Made by a program: the position numbers and the translations under genes | The notes under the pieces: generated by a model | Databases searched by the model: none | Seen by the model: only the letters and a program-made list of their open reading frames with translations | Told to the model about the DNA's origin: nothing | In this document: positions 53,180 to 62,334 of the stretch, one piece after another | How positions within the stretch are numbered: position 1 is the stretch's first letter | Layout: each line of letters starts with the position of its first letter | Source of the DNA: JAJDFU01 sp964640855 | Lineage (GTDB): Bacteria; Bacteroidota; Bacteroidia; Chitinophagales; Saprospiraceae | Reading direction: 5' to 3' | NCBI GenBank assembly: GCA_964640855.1 | Contig: CAZXIX010000001.1 | Location: 62,001-126,000, forward strand | DNA: 64,000 nt

Positions 53180-54592
53180 ATGGGAAGAAGGTTCAAGCGG
53201 CGAATTGTCGAAAACATCCTCATCAGCGGAATAGCCGACAAGGGAAAAAGCGTAGGTCGGGATGCCGAAGGGCGCGTCTATTTCGTGGATAATGCTGTGC
53301 CGGGCGACCGGGTTGATGTCGAGGTATACAAAAAACGCAAGGGCTTTTTCATGGGCTATGCGAAGGCTTTCAAATCCTTGTCTCCCGACCGGACGACTCC
53401 CTTTTGTGACCATTTTGAGTCCTGCGGGGGCTGCAAATGGCAACATCTGGATTACGAAGCCCAGGCCCGGCACAAACAGCAGACCGTAGAGGATGCGATC
53501 CGGCGCATTGCCAAAATGGAACCCGAGTCCTTTCGCCCCATCCTCCCCGCACCGGAAACGACCTTTTATCGCAACAAGCTGGAGTTTACCTTTTCCAATA
53601 CCCGCTGGTTGACGCCCGAAGAGATCGGTACGGAAGTGAGCAACCGGGTCAACGTATTGGGTTTCCATCCGCCCGGTTCGTTCGACAAAGTGATCGACAT
53701 CGAGAAATGCTGGCTGCAGATGGGCCCTTCCAACGCCCTTCGGAACGGCATCCGGGAAATTGCCCGGGCACAGGAGCTCGATTTTTACGACAGCCTGGCC
53801 CATCTGGGGTTTCTTCGCCAGTTGATAATCCGGACAACCACCCTGGATCAAAGCATGCTGATGATCAGCTTCGGAGCCGACGATCCCGATCGCCGAAACC
53901 GCTTTCTGGATGCCGTGCAGGAGCGCTTCCCCCAACTGACCACCCTGCAGTATTGCGTCAATACCAAATGGAACGACACCTTCCACGATCTGGACATTCA
54001 TACCCATTCCGGACCCGGCTTTGTGGAGGAGAAACTGGGGGAGGTCCGCTTCCGGATCGGGCCCAAATCCTTCTTCCAGACCAACACCCGGCAAGCCCGG
54101 GCGCTTTATGATCTGGCACTCGAATTCGCCGGATTAACCGGAAAGGAAAACGTATACGATCTGTACACAGGCATTGGCAGCATCGCCTTGTACGCTGCCG
54201 CAGAGGCTGGCCAGGTAGTAGGGATCGAAGAGGTGGAAGATGCCATAGCCGATGCGCATCGAAATGCCGAGCTCAATGACATCCGGAATTGCCGGTTCTA
54301 TGCCGGGGACGTCAAGAATATCCTGACCGAAGAATTTGCCCGCCAACACGGCAGACCGGATGTGTTGATCACCGATCCGCCCCGGGCAGGCATGCATGCG
54401 GAGGTCGTACAAATGTTATTGAAACTGGAAGCACCCCGCCTGGTCTATGTGAGCTGCAACCCGGCCACCCAGGCGCGCGACCTCCAGCTGCTTTCCGAAA
54501 AATACGAACTCAAGATCCTCCAGCCGGTAGATATGTTTCCGCATACGCATCATGTGGAAAGCGTGGCCCGACTGGACCTGAAGAACGGATGA
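53180..54592 (+). CDS. rlmD: 23S rRNA (uracil-C5)-methyltransferase RlmD-type
   Basis: This 470-residue enzyme methylates U1939-type uracils in 23S rRNA. An N-terminal TRAM domain (ENILISGIADKGKSVGRDAE) precedes the Fe-S cysteines CDHFESCGGCKWQH, with a further Cys downstream (IEKCWL). The SAM-binding YDLYTGIGSIALYAAAEAGQ and the catalytic DPPRAGMH and YVSCNPATQARDL complete it. MGRRFKRRIVENILISG at 53180 fits homologues; upstream ATGs (53165, 53168) and a TTG (53129) are possible but less likely. Confidence 0.93.
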   Translation: MGRRFKRRIVENILISGIADKGKSVGRDAEGRVYFVDNAVPGDRVDVEVYKKRKGFFMGYAKAFKSLSPDRTTPFCDHFESCGGCKWQHLDYEAQARHKQQTVEDAIRRIAKMEPESFRPILPAPETTFYRNKLEFTFSNTRWLTPEEIGTEVSNRVNVLGFHPPGSFDKVIDIEKCWLQMGPSNALRNGIREIARAQELDFYDSLAHLGFLRQLIIRTTTLDQSMLMISFGADDPDRRNRFLDAVQERFPQLTTLQYCVNTKWNDTFHDLDIHTHSGPGFVEEKLGEVRFRIGPKSFFQTNTRQARALYDLALEFAGLTGKENVYDLYTGIGSIALYAAAEAGQVVGIEEVEDAIADAHRNAELNDIRNCRFYAGDVKNILTEEFARQHGRPDVLITDPPRAGMHAEVVQMLLKLEAPRLVYVSCNPATQARDLQLLSEKYELKILQPVDMFPHTHHVESVARLDLKNG

Positions 54593-54596
54593 ACAA

Positions 54597-54962
54597 ATGA
54601 TAGAGATGGAAAGCAAGGAATCTAGATACCTGGAATTGCAACGCGACTTAAAAGCCTTCCAGAAATTGCTGTCCGGTGCTTCAGACACCATTCTGGAGCA
54701 AGAGGTATCCTCCTACCCGATTTTCATTTTGCACCGGGAGCCGGTAGCCATGGGCATTCCTTTGTACCAGCCGGCCGAGGGTGATCCGGGATGGCACATT
54801 CACGCCAGTACCCTGGAGGAACTTGCCACGCGCAAGGTAGTGGCCATGGAAAAGGTGGATGGCTTCCGGGAGGTTTTTAAGGATCCGAAGGCGTTTCTCT
54901 GCCTGTTTGTCCTGGGAAAAGACCAGGGCGAATTTATATTTCTGCCCCGGGAGGCGGCTTAA
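54597..54962 (+). CDS. Conserved hypothetical protein (121 residues)
   Basis: The gene starts 4 bases after rlmD. The protein is mixed alpha-beta, with ELQRDLKAFQKLLSGASDTI as a helical start and segments such as YPIFILHREPVAMGIPLYQP and LATRKVVAMEKVDGFREVFK. No signal, membrane helix or catalytic motif is evident. I believe it belongs to a Bacteroidota-specific family without known function. Position in the rlmD transcript suggests co-expression. A second ATG three codons in is also possible. Confidence 0.75.
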   Translation: MIEMESKESRYLELQRDLKAFQKLLSGASDTILEQEVSSYPIFILHREPVAMGIPLYQPAEGDPGWHIHASTLEELATRKVVAMEKVDGFREVFKDPKAFLCLFVLGKDQGEFIFLPREAA

Positions 54963-55041
54963 TCGTCCGCTGGGGTTTTATCCGGGTGGAGGCCGTATAG
55001 TCGGGTTGGCAAACTTTTTCGTTGATAAGTTCTAATTGCTC

Positions 55042-55935
55042 ATGAAAGGAATCATACTTGCCGGAGGTTTGGGGACGCGGCTTTACCCGCTTACCCTGGC
55101 CGTCAGTAAACAGCTGATGCCGGTATACGATAAGCCCATGATCTATTATCCCTTGTCCACCCTGCTGCAGGCCGGTATCCGGGATATCCTTATCATTTCC
55201 ACCCCGCAGGATCTGCCCCATTTCCAAAAACTGTTGGGAGACGGTAGCGACATCGGATGTGCTTTTTCCTATATCCCTCAACAGGAGCCCAACGGGCTGG
55301 CCCAGGCATTTGTCCTGGGGGCAGGGTTCATCGGAGCCGACCCGGCAGCGCTGATCCTGGGGGATAACATCTTTTATGGAGCCGGACTGAAGGAACTGCT
55401 CCAGGCCAGTGTAAAACCGCAAGGCGGAGTCGTTTTTGCCTACCAGGTAGCCGACCCGGAGCGCTATGGAGTGGTGGAATTTGACGACGACTTTAAGGCC
55501 CTCTCCATCGAGGAAAAACCCAAACGACCTAAATCCCGCTACGCCGTCCCCGGCCTTTACTTTTACGACAACGAAGTGATAGAGATCGCCCGCAACCTGA
55601 AACCCAGCGCCCGGGGCGAATATGAGATCACGGATGTCAATCAAAACTACCTCTCCCGCGAAAGGCTGCATGTGGGCGTACTCGGGCGCGGGGTGGCCTG
55701 GCTTGATACCGGCACCCACGATTCCCTGATGCAGGCAGGCCAGTTCATACAGGTGATCGAAAAAAGGCAGGGGCTCAAGATCGGATGCATTGAAGAAGTG
55801 GCTTTCGAAATGGGTTTCATAGACGAAGAGCAGCTGGAAAAGCTCGGGCACCGGTACATCAAAAGCGGCTATGGGAAATACCTGCTGGATTTGCTGAAAG
55901 AAGACGAGCTCCCAGAAGGAAAATTGGCGCCTTAA
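55042..55935 (+). CDS. rfbA: Glucose-1-phosphate thymidylyltransferase
   Basis: RfbA/RmlA makes dTDP-glucose, the first step to dTDP-L-rhamnose. The 297-residue enzyme has the nucleotide-binding start MKGIILAGGLGTRLYPLTLA, then SKQLMPVYDKPMIYYPL (substrate Lys), LGDNIFYG (metal Asp) and RGVAWLDTGTHDSL. All are canonical. The ATG at 55042 fits the family; a TTG two codons earlier can be ignored. The other rml genes are not in the window, so this copy is isolated. Confidence 0.97.
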   Translation: MKGIILAGGLGTRLYPLTLAVSKQLMPVYDKPMIYYPLSTLLQAGIRDILIISTPQDLPHFQKLLGDGSDIGCAFSYIPQQEPNGLAQAFVLGAGFIGADPAALILGDNIFYGAGLKELLQASVKPQGGVVFAYQVADPERYGVVEFDDDFKALSIEEKPKRPKSRYAVPGLYFYDNEVIEIARNLKPSARGEYEITDVNQNYLSRERLHVGVLGRGVAWLDTGTHDSLMQAGQFIQVIEKRQGLKIGCIEEVAFEMGFIDEEQLEKLGHRYIKSGYGKYLLDLLKEDELPEGKLAP

Positions 55936-56005
55936 TTTCCTGGGGTTTCTGGACCTCGTGCGCAGGGAAATTTCCTTACTTTCAAGGAAAACAAAATTCA
56001 AACCG

Positions 56006-57985
56006 ATGCTGCGAATTTTCCTGATCCTTTCTTGGGGAATCCTGGTCCCCCATCTCCTTTTTACCCAAACCAATGGCCTGAACGATCTGGATGTAGCCCG
56101 TATTCAGTCTGTGACTTCGGCACAGATCTCATCGGATGGCAATCATGTCCTGTTTACGCGCTCCGTCCCGGCCGACCCGCTCAAAGAAAATAAGCCGGCC
56201 ACCAACACGCTGCACCTTTACCAGGCCGAAGCTGAGATTTCCGTTCCGTTTATGACCCGCCAAAGTGTGCGTTCGGTGACCTTCCGCCCGGCGCACGAAA
56301 GCATAACCTTCCTGGCACGTATGCCGGAAGACGAGCTCACCTCTCTGTATGAAATGCCTCTGAGCGGCGGAGAAGCGATACGGATCTTTTCTTTCGAAAC
56401 CAGCATATCCGCTTACGAATGGTCTTCGGACGGGAGCGAGCTGGCGTTTATTGCGGCCGAACCCCAAGAAAGCAAAAAGAGTTCTGAACTGCCGTATGAG
56501 CCCATTCTATACGAAAGCGATTTGACCTACTACCGGGCCTACCTGATGAAAGGCCTAGATCAGGAACCCGAAATGGTCCCTCTGGAAGGGCACGTCCGTT
56601 CCCTGAAATGGAGTCCTGTCGGCGACCGGCTGGCCGTTTCCACCTCTCCCACTCCGCTGGTAGATGATTTTTACATGGCCCAAACCATTTTCATCGTCAA
56701 TGCCAAAACGCTTGAAACGGTGGGCAAGGTAGATCACGCGGGAAAGAAAGGGGATTATGCCTGGAGCCCAGACGGGGCCCGTATCGCCATGATCGCCGCA
56801 GACAACATCAACGATCCGATCGATGGCCGGCTGCAGGTGGTGGATGGCCGGGGCGGCAAACCTCAGATACTCGTACCCGATTTTCCGGGCGAATTCAATG
56901 ATTTTGCCTGGCTGAATGCCAAAACGCTGGTGTTCCTGGCCAGCGAGGGCGTAGAATCAACCATCGGCACGATCAACTACGACGCTTCCGGCATGAAGCG
57001 CATCCTGACCGGGACGGAGGTCAATTTTTCCAGTTTTGATCTGGGAAAGGATGGCCGAATGGCTTTGGTAGGAAGTTCGCCCCAGCATCCTTCCGAGGCA
57101 TTCCTCTGGGACCTGAATGCGGAAGACCGTCCGGAAAGGATTACCGGGAGCAATCCCTGGCTGGAAGAAAAAGATCTGGGTCCCCAGGAAGTGGTTCGCT
57201 ATGAAGCACGCGACGGGCTGGAGTTGGAAGGCCTGCTCATCTACCCGCTCAATTATGAAGAAGGAGAAAAATATCCACTGATCACGGTCGTACACGGGGG
57301 ACCCGAAAGCCACTACGACAACGGCTGGATCACGGGCTACAGCAGCCCCGGCCAAATGGCCGCCGCCCAGGGATACATGGTCTTTTACCCCAACTACCGG
57401 GGCAGTACCGGACGAGGCGTAGAATTTGCCATGTCGAGCCAGGGCGATCTGGCGGGAAAAGAATTTGACGACATCGTGGATGGTGTGGATTATCTGATCG
57501 AAAAAGGTCTGGTGGATGAAGACAAGGTCGGCGTGACCGGAGGATCCTACGGGGGCTATGCAACGGGATGGATGGCCACCCGCTACACCGATCGGTTCGC
57601 CGCCGGGGTCATGTTTGTCGGCATCAGCGATAACTTGTCCAAATGGGGGACCAGCGACATTCCGGAGGAATTGTATCTCGTCCATGCGCGCAAGCGGGTT
57701 TGGGAAGACTATGACTGGTTCCTGGAAAGAAGTCCGGTCTATTATGCGGGTCAGGCCAAGACACCCTTGCTGATCATGGCCGGCGCAGAGGATACGCGGG
57801 TGGATCCCAGCCAATCCATGGAACTCTACCGGCACATCAAAACCCGAACGGATACGCCGGTGTCTCTGGTATTGTATCCGGGAGAAGGGCACGGAAATCG
57901 AAATGCGACGGCCCGCCTGGATTACAGCCGGAGAATGTTGGGCTGGTTTAACCAATATCTGAAAGAGGCACCTGCGAGGCCGTAA
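56006..57985 (+). CDS. S9-family serine peptidase (prolyl oligopeptidase/acylaminoacyl type), exported
   Basis: This 659-residue protein has a signal peptide MLRIFLILSWGILVPHLLFT. A seven-bladed propeller (about 30-410) gates a C-terminal alpha/beta hydrolase domain. The catalytic triad is visible: Ser in GVTGGSYGGYATGW, Asp in AGAEDTRVDPSQS and His in GEGHGNRNA. ITVVHGGPESHYDNG is the oxyanion region. It probably degrades short peptides in the periplasm. The ATG at 56006 gives the signal peptide; an in-frame GTG at 55958 would mask it. Confidence 0.93.
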   Translation: MLRIFLILSWGILVPHLLFTQTNGLNDLDVARIQSVTSAQISSDGNHVLFTRSVPADPLKENKPATNTLHLYQAEAEISVPFMTRQSVRSVTFRPAHESITFLARMPEDELTSLYEMPLSGGEAIRIFSFETSISAYEWSSDGSELAFIAAEPQESKKSSELPYEPILYESDLTYYRAYLMKGLDQEPEMVPLEGHVRSLKWSPVGDRLAVSTSPTPLVDDFYMAQTIFIVNAKTLETVGKVDHAGKKGDYAWSPDGARIAMIAADNINDPIDGRLQVVDGRGGKPQILVPDFPGEFNDFAWLNAKTLVFLASEGVESTIGTINYDASGMKRILTGTEVNFSSFDLGKDGRMALVGSSPQHPSEAFLWDLNAEDRPERITGSNPWLEEKDLGPQEVVRYEARDGLELEGLLIYPLNYEEGEKYPLITVVHGGPESHYDNGWITGYSSPGQMAAAQGYMVFYPNYRGSTGRGVEFAMSSQGDLAGKEFDDIVDGVDYLIEKGLVDEDKVGVTGGSYGGYATGWMATRYTDRFAAGVMFVGISDNLSKWGTSDIPEELYLVHARKRVWEDYDWFLERSPVYYAGQAKTPLLIMAGAEDTRVDPSQSMELYRHIKTRTDTPVSLVLYPGEGHGNRNATARLDYSRRMLGWFNQYLKEAPARP

Positions 57986-58127
57986 GGGTTTCATCCGGGT
58001 TGACGGATCAGGCGATCGAAAAGAGAAATGAGTTTGCCCAGCTTCGGGACGGAGGCGGGTCGACAGGCCTTCCGGATTTCGCCAATGGACTTTGGCAGGG
58101 CGCTCCTTCCCAAATGGGAAGTTGATT

Positions 58128-58135
58128 TAATTTTG
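58128..58135 (+). promoter_or_regulatory. Candidate -7 box (TAATTTTG) for the M20 peptidase gene
   Basis: TAATTTTG matches TAnnTTTG exactly; the leader to the ATG at 58264 would be about 120 bases. No good -33 element. Confidence 0.38.
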
Positions 58136-58263
58136 CCATTCATCAACCCTTTTACGACGAAACGGCTTCGTCACGCAAGGTCAACTTTTGATTAAATGGG
58201 TTCCTGTAGAACCACCTTTCGCATAAAACCTGCGCACAAAGAAATTCGCAATAAACGGAATCT

Positions 58264-59736
58264 ATGAAACGCCTTTTTCGAATCCTCCTTGTTCTGGGCG
58301 TACTGCTTTTGGTCGGTATCCTGAGCATCGTTCTCTTCAACACCTTCAACTACAGTTCCAGGCAGATCAAGGTGGAAGCTATTCCGAAGACGGCCGTATC
58401 GGAGAAGGCTGCCGAACGGCTGGGAGATGCGGTCCGGATTCCTACCGTATCGCGCGAGGGATTTATCGATACGGCGGCTTTTCTGCGGCTGGATACCTTT
58501 CTGGCCCGTTCCTTTCCCCGGGTGGACTCCATGCTGGTACACAAGCGGATCAACCGATTCAGTCACGTATACAAATGGTCCGGACAAAAGTCGGGTCTGG
58601 AGCCCATTTTGCTGACGGGGCATTTGGATGTCGTCCCCGCCGAGGGAGATCAATTGGCCCGATGGACGAAGGATCCTTTCTCGGGCCTTGTCGAGGGCGG
58701 TTTTATTTGGGGCCGGGGAACCCTGGACGATAAGGGCGCTTGTCTGGGCATTTTGGAGGCGATCGAGCAATTGCTGGATGAGGATTATGTGCCGGAGCGT
58801 ACCATTTACCTGGCCTTTGGTCACGACGAAGAGGTGCGCGGAGCCCGGGGAGCGCAGCAGATTGCCCGCTATTTCGAATCGGAAGGCCTTCGCTTTGCCT
58901 ATGTGATGGATGAGGGCATGGTCATTTTAGACAACGCTCTCCCGGGCTTGGATAGCCCTTTTGCCGGTGTCGGGGTGGCGGAAAAGGGATACGCAACGCT
59001 GGAACTGACGGTCCGGCTGGAGGAAGGCGGCCATTCTTCCATGCCGCCCAAAGAAACGGCCATCGGGATCTTGAGCCGGGCAATCTACCGCCTCCAACAA
59101 AATCCGCTTCCCGCCCGAATGGAGGGGATCGTTTCATCCATGCTGGACCACCTGGGCCCCGAGATGGCCTTTCCGATGAAAGCCGCCTTTGCCAATCGGT
59201 GGCTTACCGGCGGATTGCTGCAAGGCCAGCTTTCCAGGCAGCCTTCCGGAAACGCCATGATCCGGACAACGGCAGCGCCCACCATTCTGAAAAGCGGGTT
59301 CAAAGAAAATGTGCTTCCTTTATCCGCCACGGCCAAAGTAAATTTTCGCATTGTTCCCGGCGAAACCGTTGAGAGCACGATCCAGCAAGTGAAAGCAGTG
59401 GTGGCAGACGAGCGGATCAGCGTACAGCCCGTAGAGGCGGGTACGGATGTCAATCCTTCTCCGGTATCTGACCCCAATGGTTTTGGCTTCCACACCATCC
59501 AAAAGACCATCCGGGAGATCTACCCGGAAGCCGTAGTGGCGCCCGCTCTGGTGATCGCCGCAACGGATGCCCGGTATTACGTGAATGTGAGCGATCAGGT
59601 CTTCCGCTTTTTTCCGGTCCGCATCGACAATGAAGATCTCAAGCGCATCCATGGAATAGACGAGCGGATCAGCGTAGAGGCCTACCAGGACGTCATCCGT
59701 TTCTACCGGCAGCTGATCAAGAACAGCGCGCGATAA
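58264..59736 (+). CDS. Membrane-anchored M20-family peptidase (CPS1/PM20D1-like)
   Basis: This 490-residue protein has one N-terminal helix (FRILLVLGVLLLVGILSIVL), probably a membrane anchor. Metal-binding motifs of M20 peptidases are in place: LTGHLDVVPAEGD (His, Asp), WGRGTLDDKGACLGI (bridging Asp), HDEEVRGARGAQQI (catalytic Glu), DEGMV and a C-terminal His (GFHTIQ). The size and N-terminal helix fit the carboxypeptidase S/PM20D1 group, whose members hydrolyse peptides or N-acyl amino acids. It lies one terminator away from the DUF1611-epimerase pair, which makes an amino-acid or acyl-amino-acid role worth testing. Followed by a terminator. Confidence 0.9.
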   Translation: MKRLFRILLVLGVLLLVGILSIVLFNTFNYSSRQIKVEAIPKTAVSEKAAERLGDAVRIPTVSREGFIDTAAFLRLDTFLARSFPRVDSMLVHKRINRFSHVYKWSGQKSGLEPILLTGHLDVVPAEGDQLARWTKDPFSGLVEGGFIWGRGTLDDKGACLGILEAIEQLLDEDYVPERTIYLAFGHDEEVRGARGAQQIARYFESEGLRFAYVMDEGMVILDNALPGLDSPFAGVGVAEKGYATLELTVRLEEGGHSSMPPKETAIGILSRAIYRLQQNPLPARMEGIVSSMLDHLGPEMAFPMKAAFANRWLTGGLLQGQLSRQPSGNAMIRTTAAPTILKSGFKENVLPLSATAKVNFRIVPGETVESTIQQVKAVVADERISVQPVEAGTDVNPSPVSDPNGFGFHTIQKTIREIYPEAVVAPALVIAATDARYYVNVSDQVFRFFPVRIDNEDLKRIHGIDERISVEAYQDVIRFYRQLIKNSAR

Positions 59737-59769
59737 AAAAAGGCGGACTCCACCGGAATCCGCTTTTTC
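59735..59769 (+). terminator. Rho-independent terminator after the M20 peptidase
   Basis: GGCGGAcTCC-ACC-GGAaTCCGC with one mismatch, flanked by AAAAAA and TTTTT; it starts at the stop codon. Confidence 0.8.
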
Positions 59770-59790
59770 TGCAGGCATCTGGATTTGTCT

Positions 59791-60000
59791 TTAATCCAGC
59801 ATCTTCTCGTACGAATAATCCGCATTCTTGAACTCCTCGATCTGCGGGGCGGTTTGGGTGTGGCTATGGGATACTCGGCCGGATCCCCTGTTTTCCACTC
59901 CCGGAAGGCTTCGCATATAGCCTCATTAACCCGCCTTTTTCCCGGATGGGCGCCAACAAAATGGGGGCTGCTTTCCGCTTTTTCAACTTTCCTTTCTACT
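59791..60000 (-). pseudogene. Possible frameshifted C-terminal gene remnant
   Basis: On the minus strand one frame reads VNEAICEAFREWKTGDPAEY (59930 to about 59868), and a second frame two bases off continues as SHTQTAPQIEEFKNADYSYE and KMLD before a TAA at 59791-59793. Both parts look like ordinary protein, and together they resemble a C-terminus with one indel near 59866. No upstream part of such a gene exists: the plus-strand gene at 60047 starts just beyond. I do not recognise the parent family. It could also be chance. Confidence 0.3.
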
Positions 60001-60046
60001 TTCCCAGGAATTCGACAGCTATGGCTTTTCAAATCAGAGCCCAGGT

Positions 60047-61156
60047 ATGATTGATCCTCATATTTCCGGTACGGCGGTAGTACTCACCGGTGGTATTTTC
60101 GATTCGGTCAATGCGAAGTCTGCCCATGGCCTGATCCGGGCCACCCGGCGTTTTGATGTCAGGGCGGTGGTCGATCCCCGCTTTGCCGGGCAGGATGCCG
60201 GGGTGGCTCTGGAAGGCAAGCCAGCCGGAATCCCGATCGTAGCTACCTTTCAGGAGGCATTGGAACTTAGGGGCGAAAGGCCCGATTTCGCCGTGCTTGG
60301 AGTAGCTTTTCACGGGGGACGACTTCCGGAGTCCTTCCATCCCCTGATCGAAGAGATCCTTTCCCTGGGGATCGGCGTAGTGAACGGTTTGCATGAAAAT
60401 CTGTCGGACAATTGGACCTTCTCTCAACTTGCCGTAGATAATCACGCCATCATTCACGACATCCGGCGGGTGCCTTCGCTGGGGGAACTTCATTTCTGGG
60501 AAGGTCGCATCCAGGAAGTAACCTCCAAAAAGGTGGCCGTGCTGGGGACCGACTGTGCCCTGGGGAAAAGGACGACCACCAAATTCCTGGAGGAAGAGTT
60601 CAACCGCCGCGGCCACACGGCCGAGATGATCTTTACGGGGCAGACCGGCTGGATGCAGGGGCTACGGTATGGTTTTATTTTTGATGTTATTCCCAATGAC
60701 TTCGTTTGCGGGGAGGTCGAGCACGCGATCCATTCCTGTTGGGCGGAGGTGAATCCCGAAATCATTCTGGTCGAAGGCCAATCCTCTCTGCGCAACCCGA
60801 GCGGTCCTTGCGGCCTTGAGTTCATCATTTCAGGACGTATGGACGCAGTGGTGCTTCAGCACATACCCACCCGGACCCATTTTCACGATCACGAGGACTA
60901 CGACGCCCTCATGCCCGATCCGCTGGATGAGATCGAACTGATCGAACGCCTGGGCACTCAGGTGGTCGGGCTGAGCATCAACACCCAGGATATGACAGCC
61001 GAAGATGTCGCCCGGTACCGGGCGGAAATGGAATCCCGATTGGACATCCCGATCGTCTTCCCTCTGTTGGAAGGAGTAGGTCGGCTGGCCGATGCCATTC
61101 TTACCCACCAGGGCAAATACGGAATGTCCCTTAGCCCTTCTTCCCCCGAGCCGTAA
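60047..61156 (+). CDS. DUF1611 protein (DgcN-like, putative D-glutamate N-acetyltransferase)
   Basis: This 369-residue protein belongs to DUF1611. An N-terminal Rossmann-like part (VVLTGGIFDSVNAKSAHGLI, FAVLGVAFHGGRLPESF) is followed by a P-loop-like segment VAVLGTDCALGKRTTTKFLE (about residues 162-181) and FTGQTGWMQGLRYGFIFDVI. IILVEGQSSLRNPSG is a further family motif. Published work on marine bacteria and haloarchaea assigned a DUF1611 protein, DgcN, as a D-glutamate N-acetyltransferase acting with an enolase-superfamily partner, DgcA. The next gene, 19 bases on, is an enolase-superfamily epimerase, so this looks like such a pair. Transfer of that function here is inference. Confidence 0.85.
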   Translation: MIDPHISGTAVVLTGGIFDSVNAKSAHGLIRATRRFDVRAVVDPRFAGQDAGVALEGKPAGIPIVATFQEALELRGERPDFAVLGVAFHGGRLPESFHPLIEEILSLGIGVVNGLHENLSDNWTFSQLAVDNHAIIHDIRRVPSLGELHFWEGRIQEVTSKKVAVLGTDCALGKRTTTKFLEEEFNRRGHTAEMIFTGQTGWMQGLRYGFIFDVIPNDFVCGEVEHAIHSCWAEVNPEIILVEGQSSLRNPSGPCGLEFIISGRMDAVVLQHIPTRTHFHDHEDYDALMPDPLDEIELIERLGTQVVGLSINTQDMTAEDVARYRAEMESRLDIPIVFPLLEGVGRLADAILTHQGKYGMSLSPSSPEP

Positions 61157-61175
61157 CTCAACAGTCACCAACCGC

Positions 61176-62249
61176 ATGCAAATCGCCAACATCAAATCCT
61201 ACGCCCTCGAACTCGGCAACAAGCGCCCTTACACCATTGCCTTCAAGACGGTGGATGAGGTCAAGAATGTTTTTGTGGAGATTGAATTGGAAAACGGGAC
61301 GACCGGGATCGGCAACGGTAACCCCAGCCAGCAGGTGGTCGGCGAATCCTTCGAATCCTGCCTGGAAGCTTTGCATGAGGAGAACATCAGTTTTTTGATC
61401 GGGCAGGATATCCGCCGGTTGGAATACCTGCTTCGGGAGGTGCAAGGTCGATTCCCGCACAACCCCGGTGCGCGTTGCGCGCTGGATGTGGCCTTGCATG
61501 ATGCCTTCACGCAATTTTTAGAAATGCCGCTGGTAAAATTCTGGGGGCAGCAGCAAGATGGTCTACCTACTTCTGTCACCATTGGGATCAAAGAGGTGGA
61601 AGAAACCCTGAAGGATGCCGCGGAATTTCATGAACTGGGGTTTCGCATCCTGAAGATCAAGACCGGCCTCAACCCGGAAGAAGATGCGGAGCGGGTTATC
61701 AAGGTGCACGAGCGCTTTCCCCAAATGGTGATCCGGGTGGATGCCAACCAGGGGTACCAACCGGAGGATCTGACCCTCTTCTGGAAAAAAGTGCAAGGGG
61801 TAGAACTGGATATGATCGAACAGCCCTTTCCTGCGCAGGATTTCGTTGAGCAGGTTGGCAAACTGGATGAGGGTTTGCAGTACCTGATCGCGGCCGACGA
61901 GTCTTTGATTTCCCCAAAGGATGCTTTTTGGCTGGGGCACCAACTGCCTCGCCTGGGCATTTTCAACATCAAACTCATGAAAACAGGGGGCATTTATCCG
62001 GCCCTTCAGATTGCCCGCTCCGCCCTCCTGAGCGGTCATCGACTTATGTGGGGGTGCAACGACGAGAGCGCCGCCAGCATTACCGCTGCCTTGCATGCAG
62101 CCTATGCCTTCTCCCATACCGAATATCTCGACCTGGACGGAAGTCTCGATGTGGTGGTGGATGCCGTAGAGGGAGGTTTCGAACTGCGGGATGGCTGCAT
62201 GTATCTGACCGGCGAGCCGGGTTTGGGCGTAAAGCGGGTTGAACAGTAG
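61176..62249 (+). CDS. Enolase-superfamily dipeptide epimerase (L-Ala-D/L-Glu epimerase type; DgcA-like context)
   Basis: This 357-residue protein has the muconate-lactonising capping domain and a barrel with the full residue set of L-Ala-D/L-Glu epimerases: Lys160-x-Lys162 (ILKIKTG), Asp189 (RVDANQGY), Glu215 (DMIEQP), Asp241 (AADES), Lys266 (NIKLMKTGG) and the dipeptide-binding Asp319-x-Asp321 (YLDLDGS). The numbers run close to those I recall for Bacillus YkfB. It could recycle L-Ala-D-Glu from murein, or, with the DUF1611 gene upstream, racemise N-acetyl-D-glutamate. The start MQIANIKSYALELG at 61176 is the natural one; the frame is open to 61092 inside the previous gene. Confidence 0.9.
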   Translation: MQIANIKSYALELGNKRPYTIAFKTVDEVKNVFVEIELENGTTGIGNGNPSQQVVGESFESCLEALHEENISFLIGQDIRRLEYLLREVQGRFPHNPGARCALDVALHDAFTQFLEMPLVKFWGQQQDGLPTSVTIGIKEVEETLKDAAEFHELGFRILKIKTGLNPEEDAERVIKVHERFPQMVIRVDANQGYQPEDLTLFWKKVQGVELDMIEQPFPAQDFVEQVGKLDEGLQYLIAADESLISPKDAFWLGHQLPRLGIFNIKLMKTGGIYPALQIARSALLSGHRLMWGCNDESAASITAALHAAYAFSHTEYLDLDGSLDVVVDAVEGGFELRDGCMYLTGEPGLGVKRVEQ

Positions 62250-62334
62250 AACATTCGATCGGGGAACGAGAAATTAGGAGTAGGACTACAAGTGTCCTCC
62301 TCGTTGGTTTCCCGCCGCTCCTCGCGGGGCTTAA

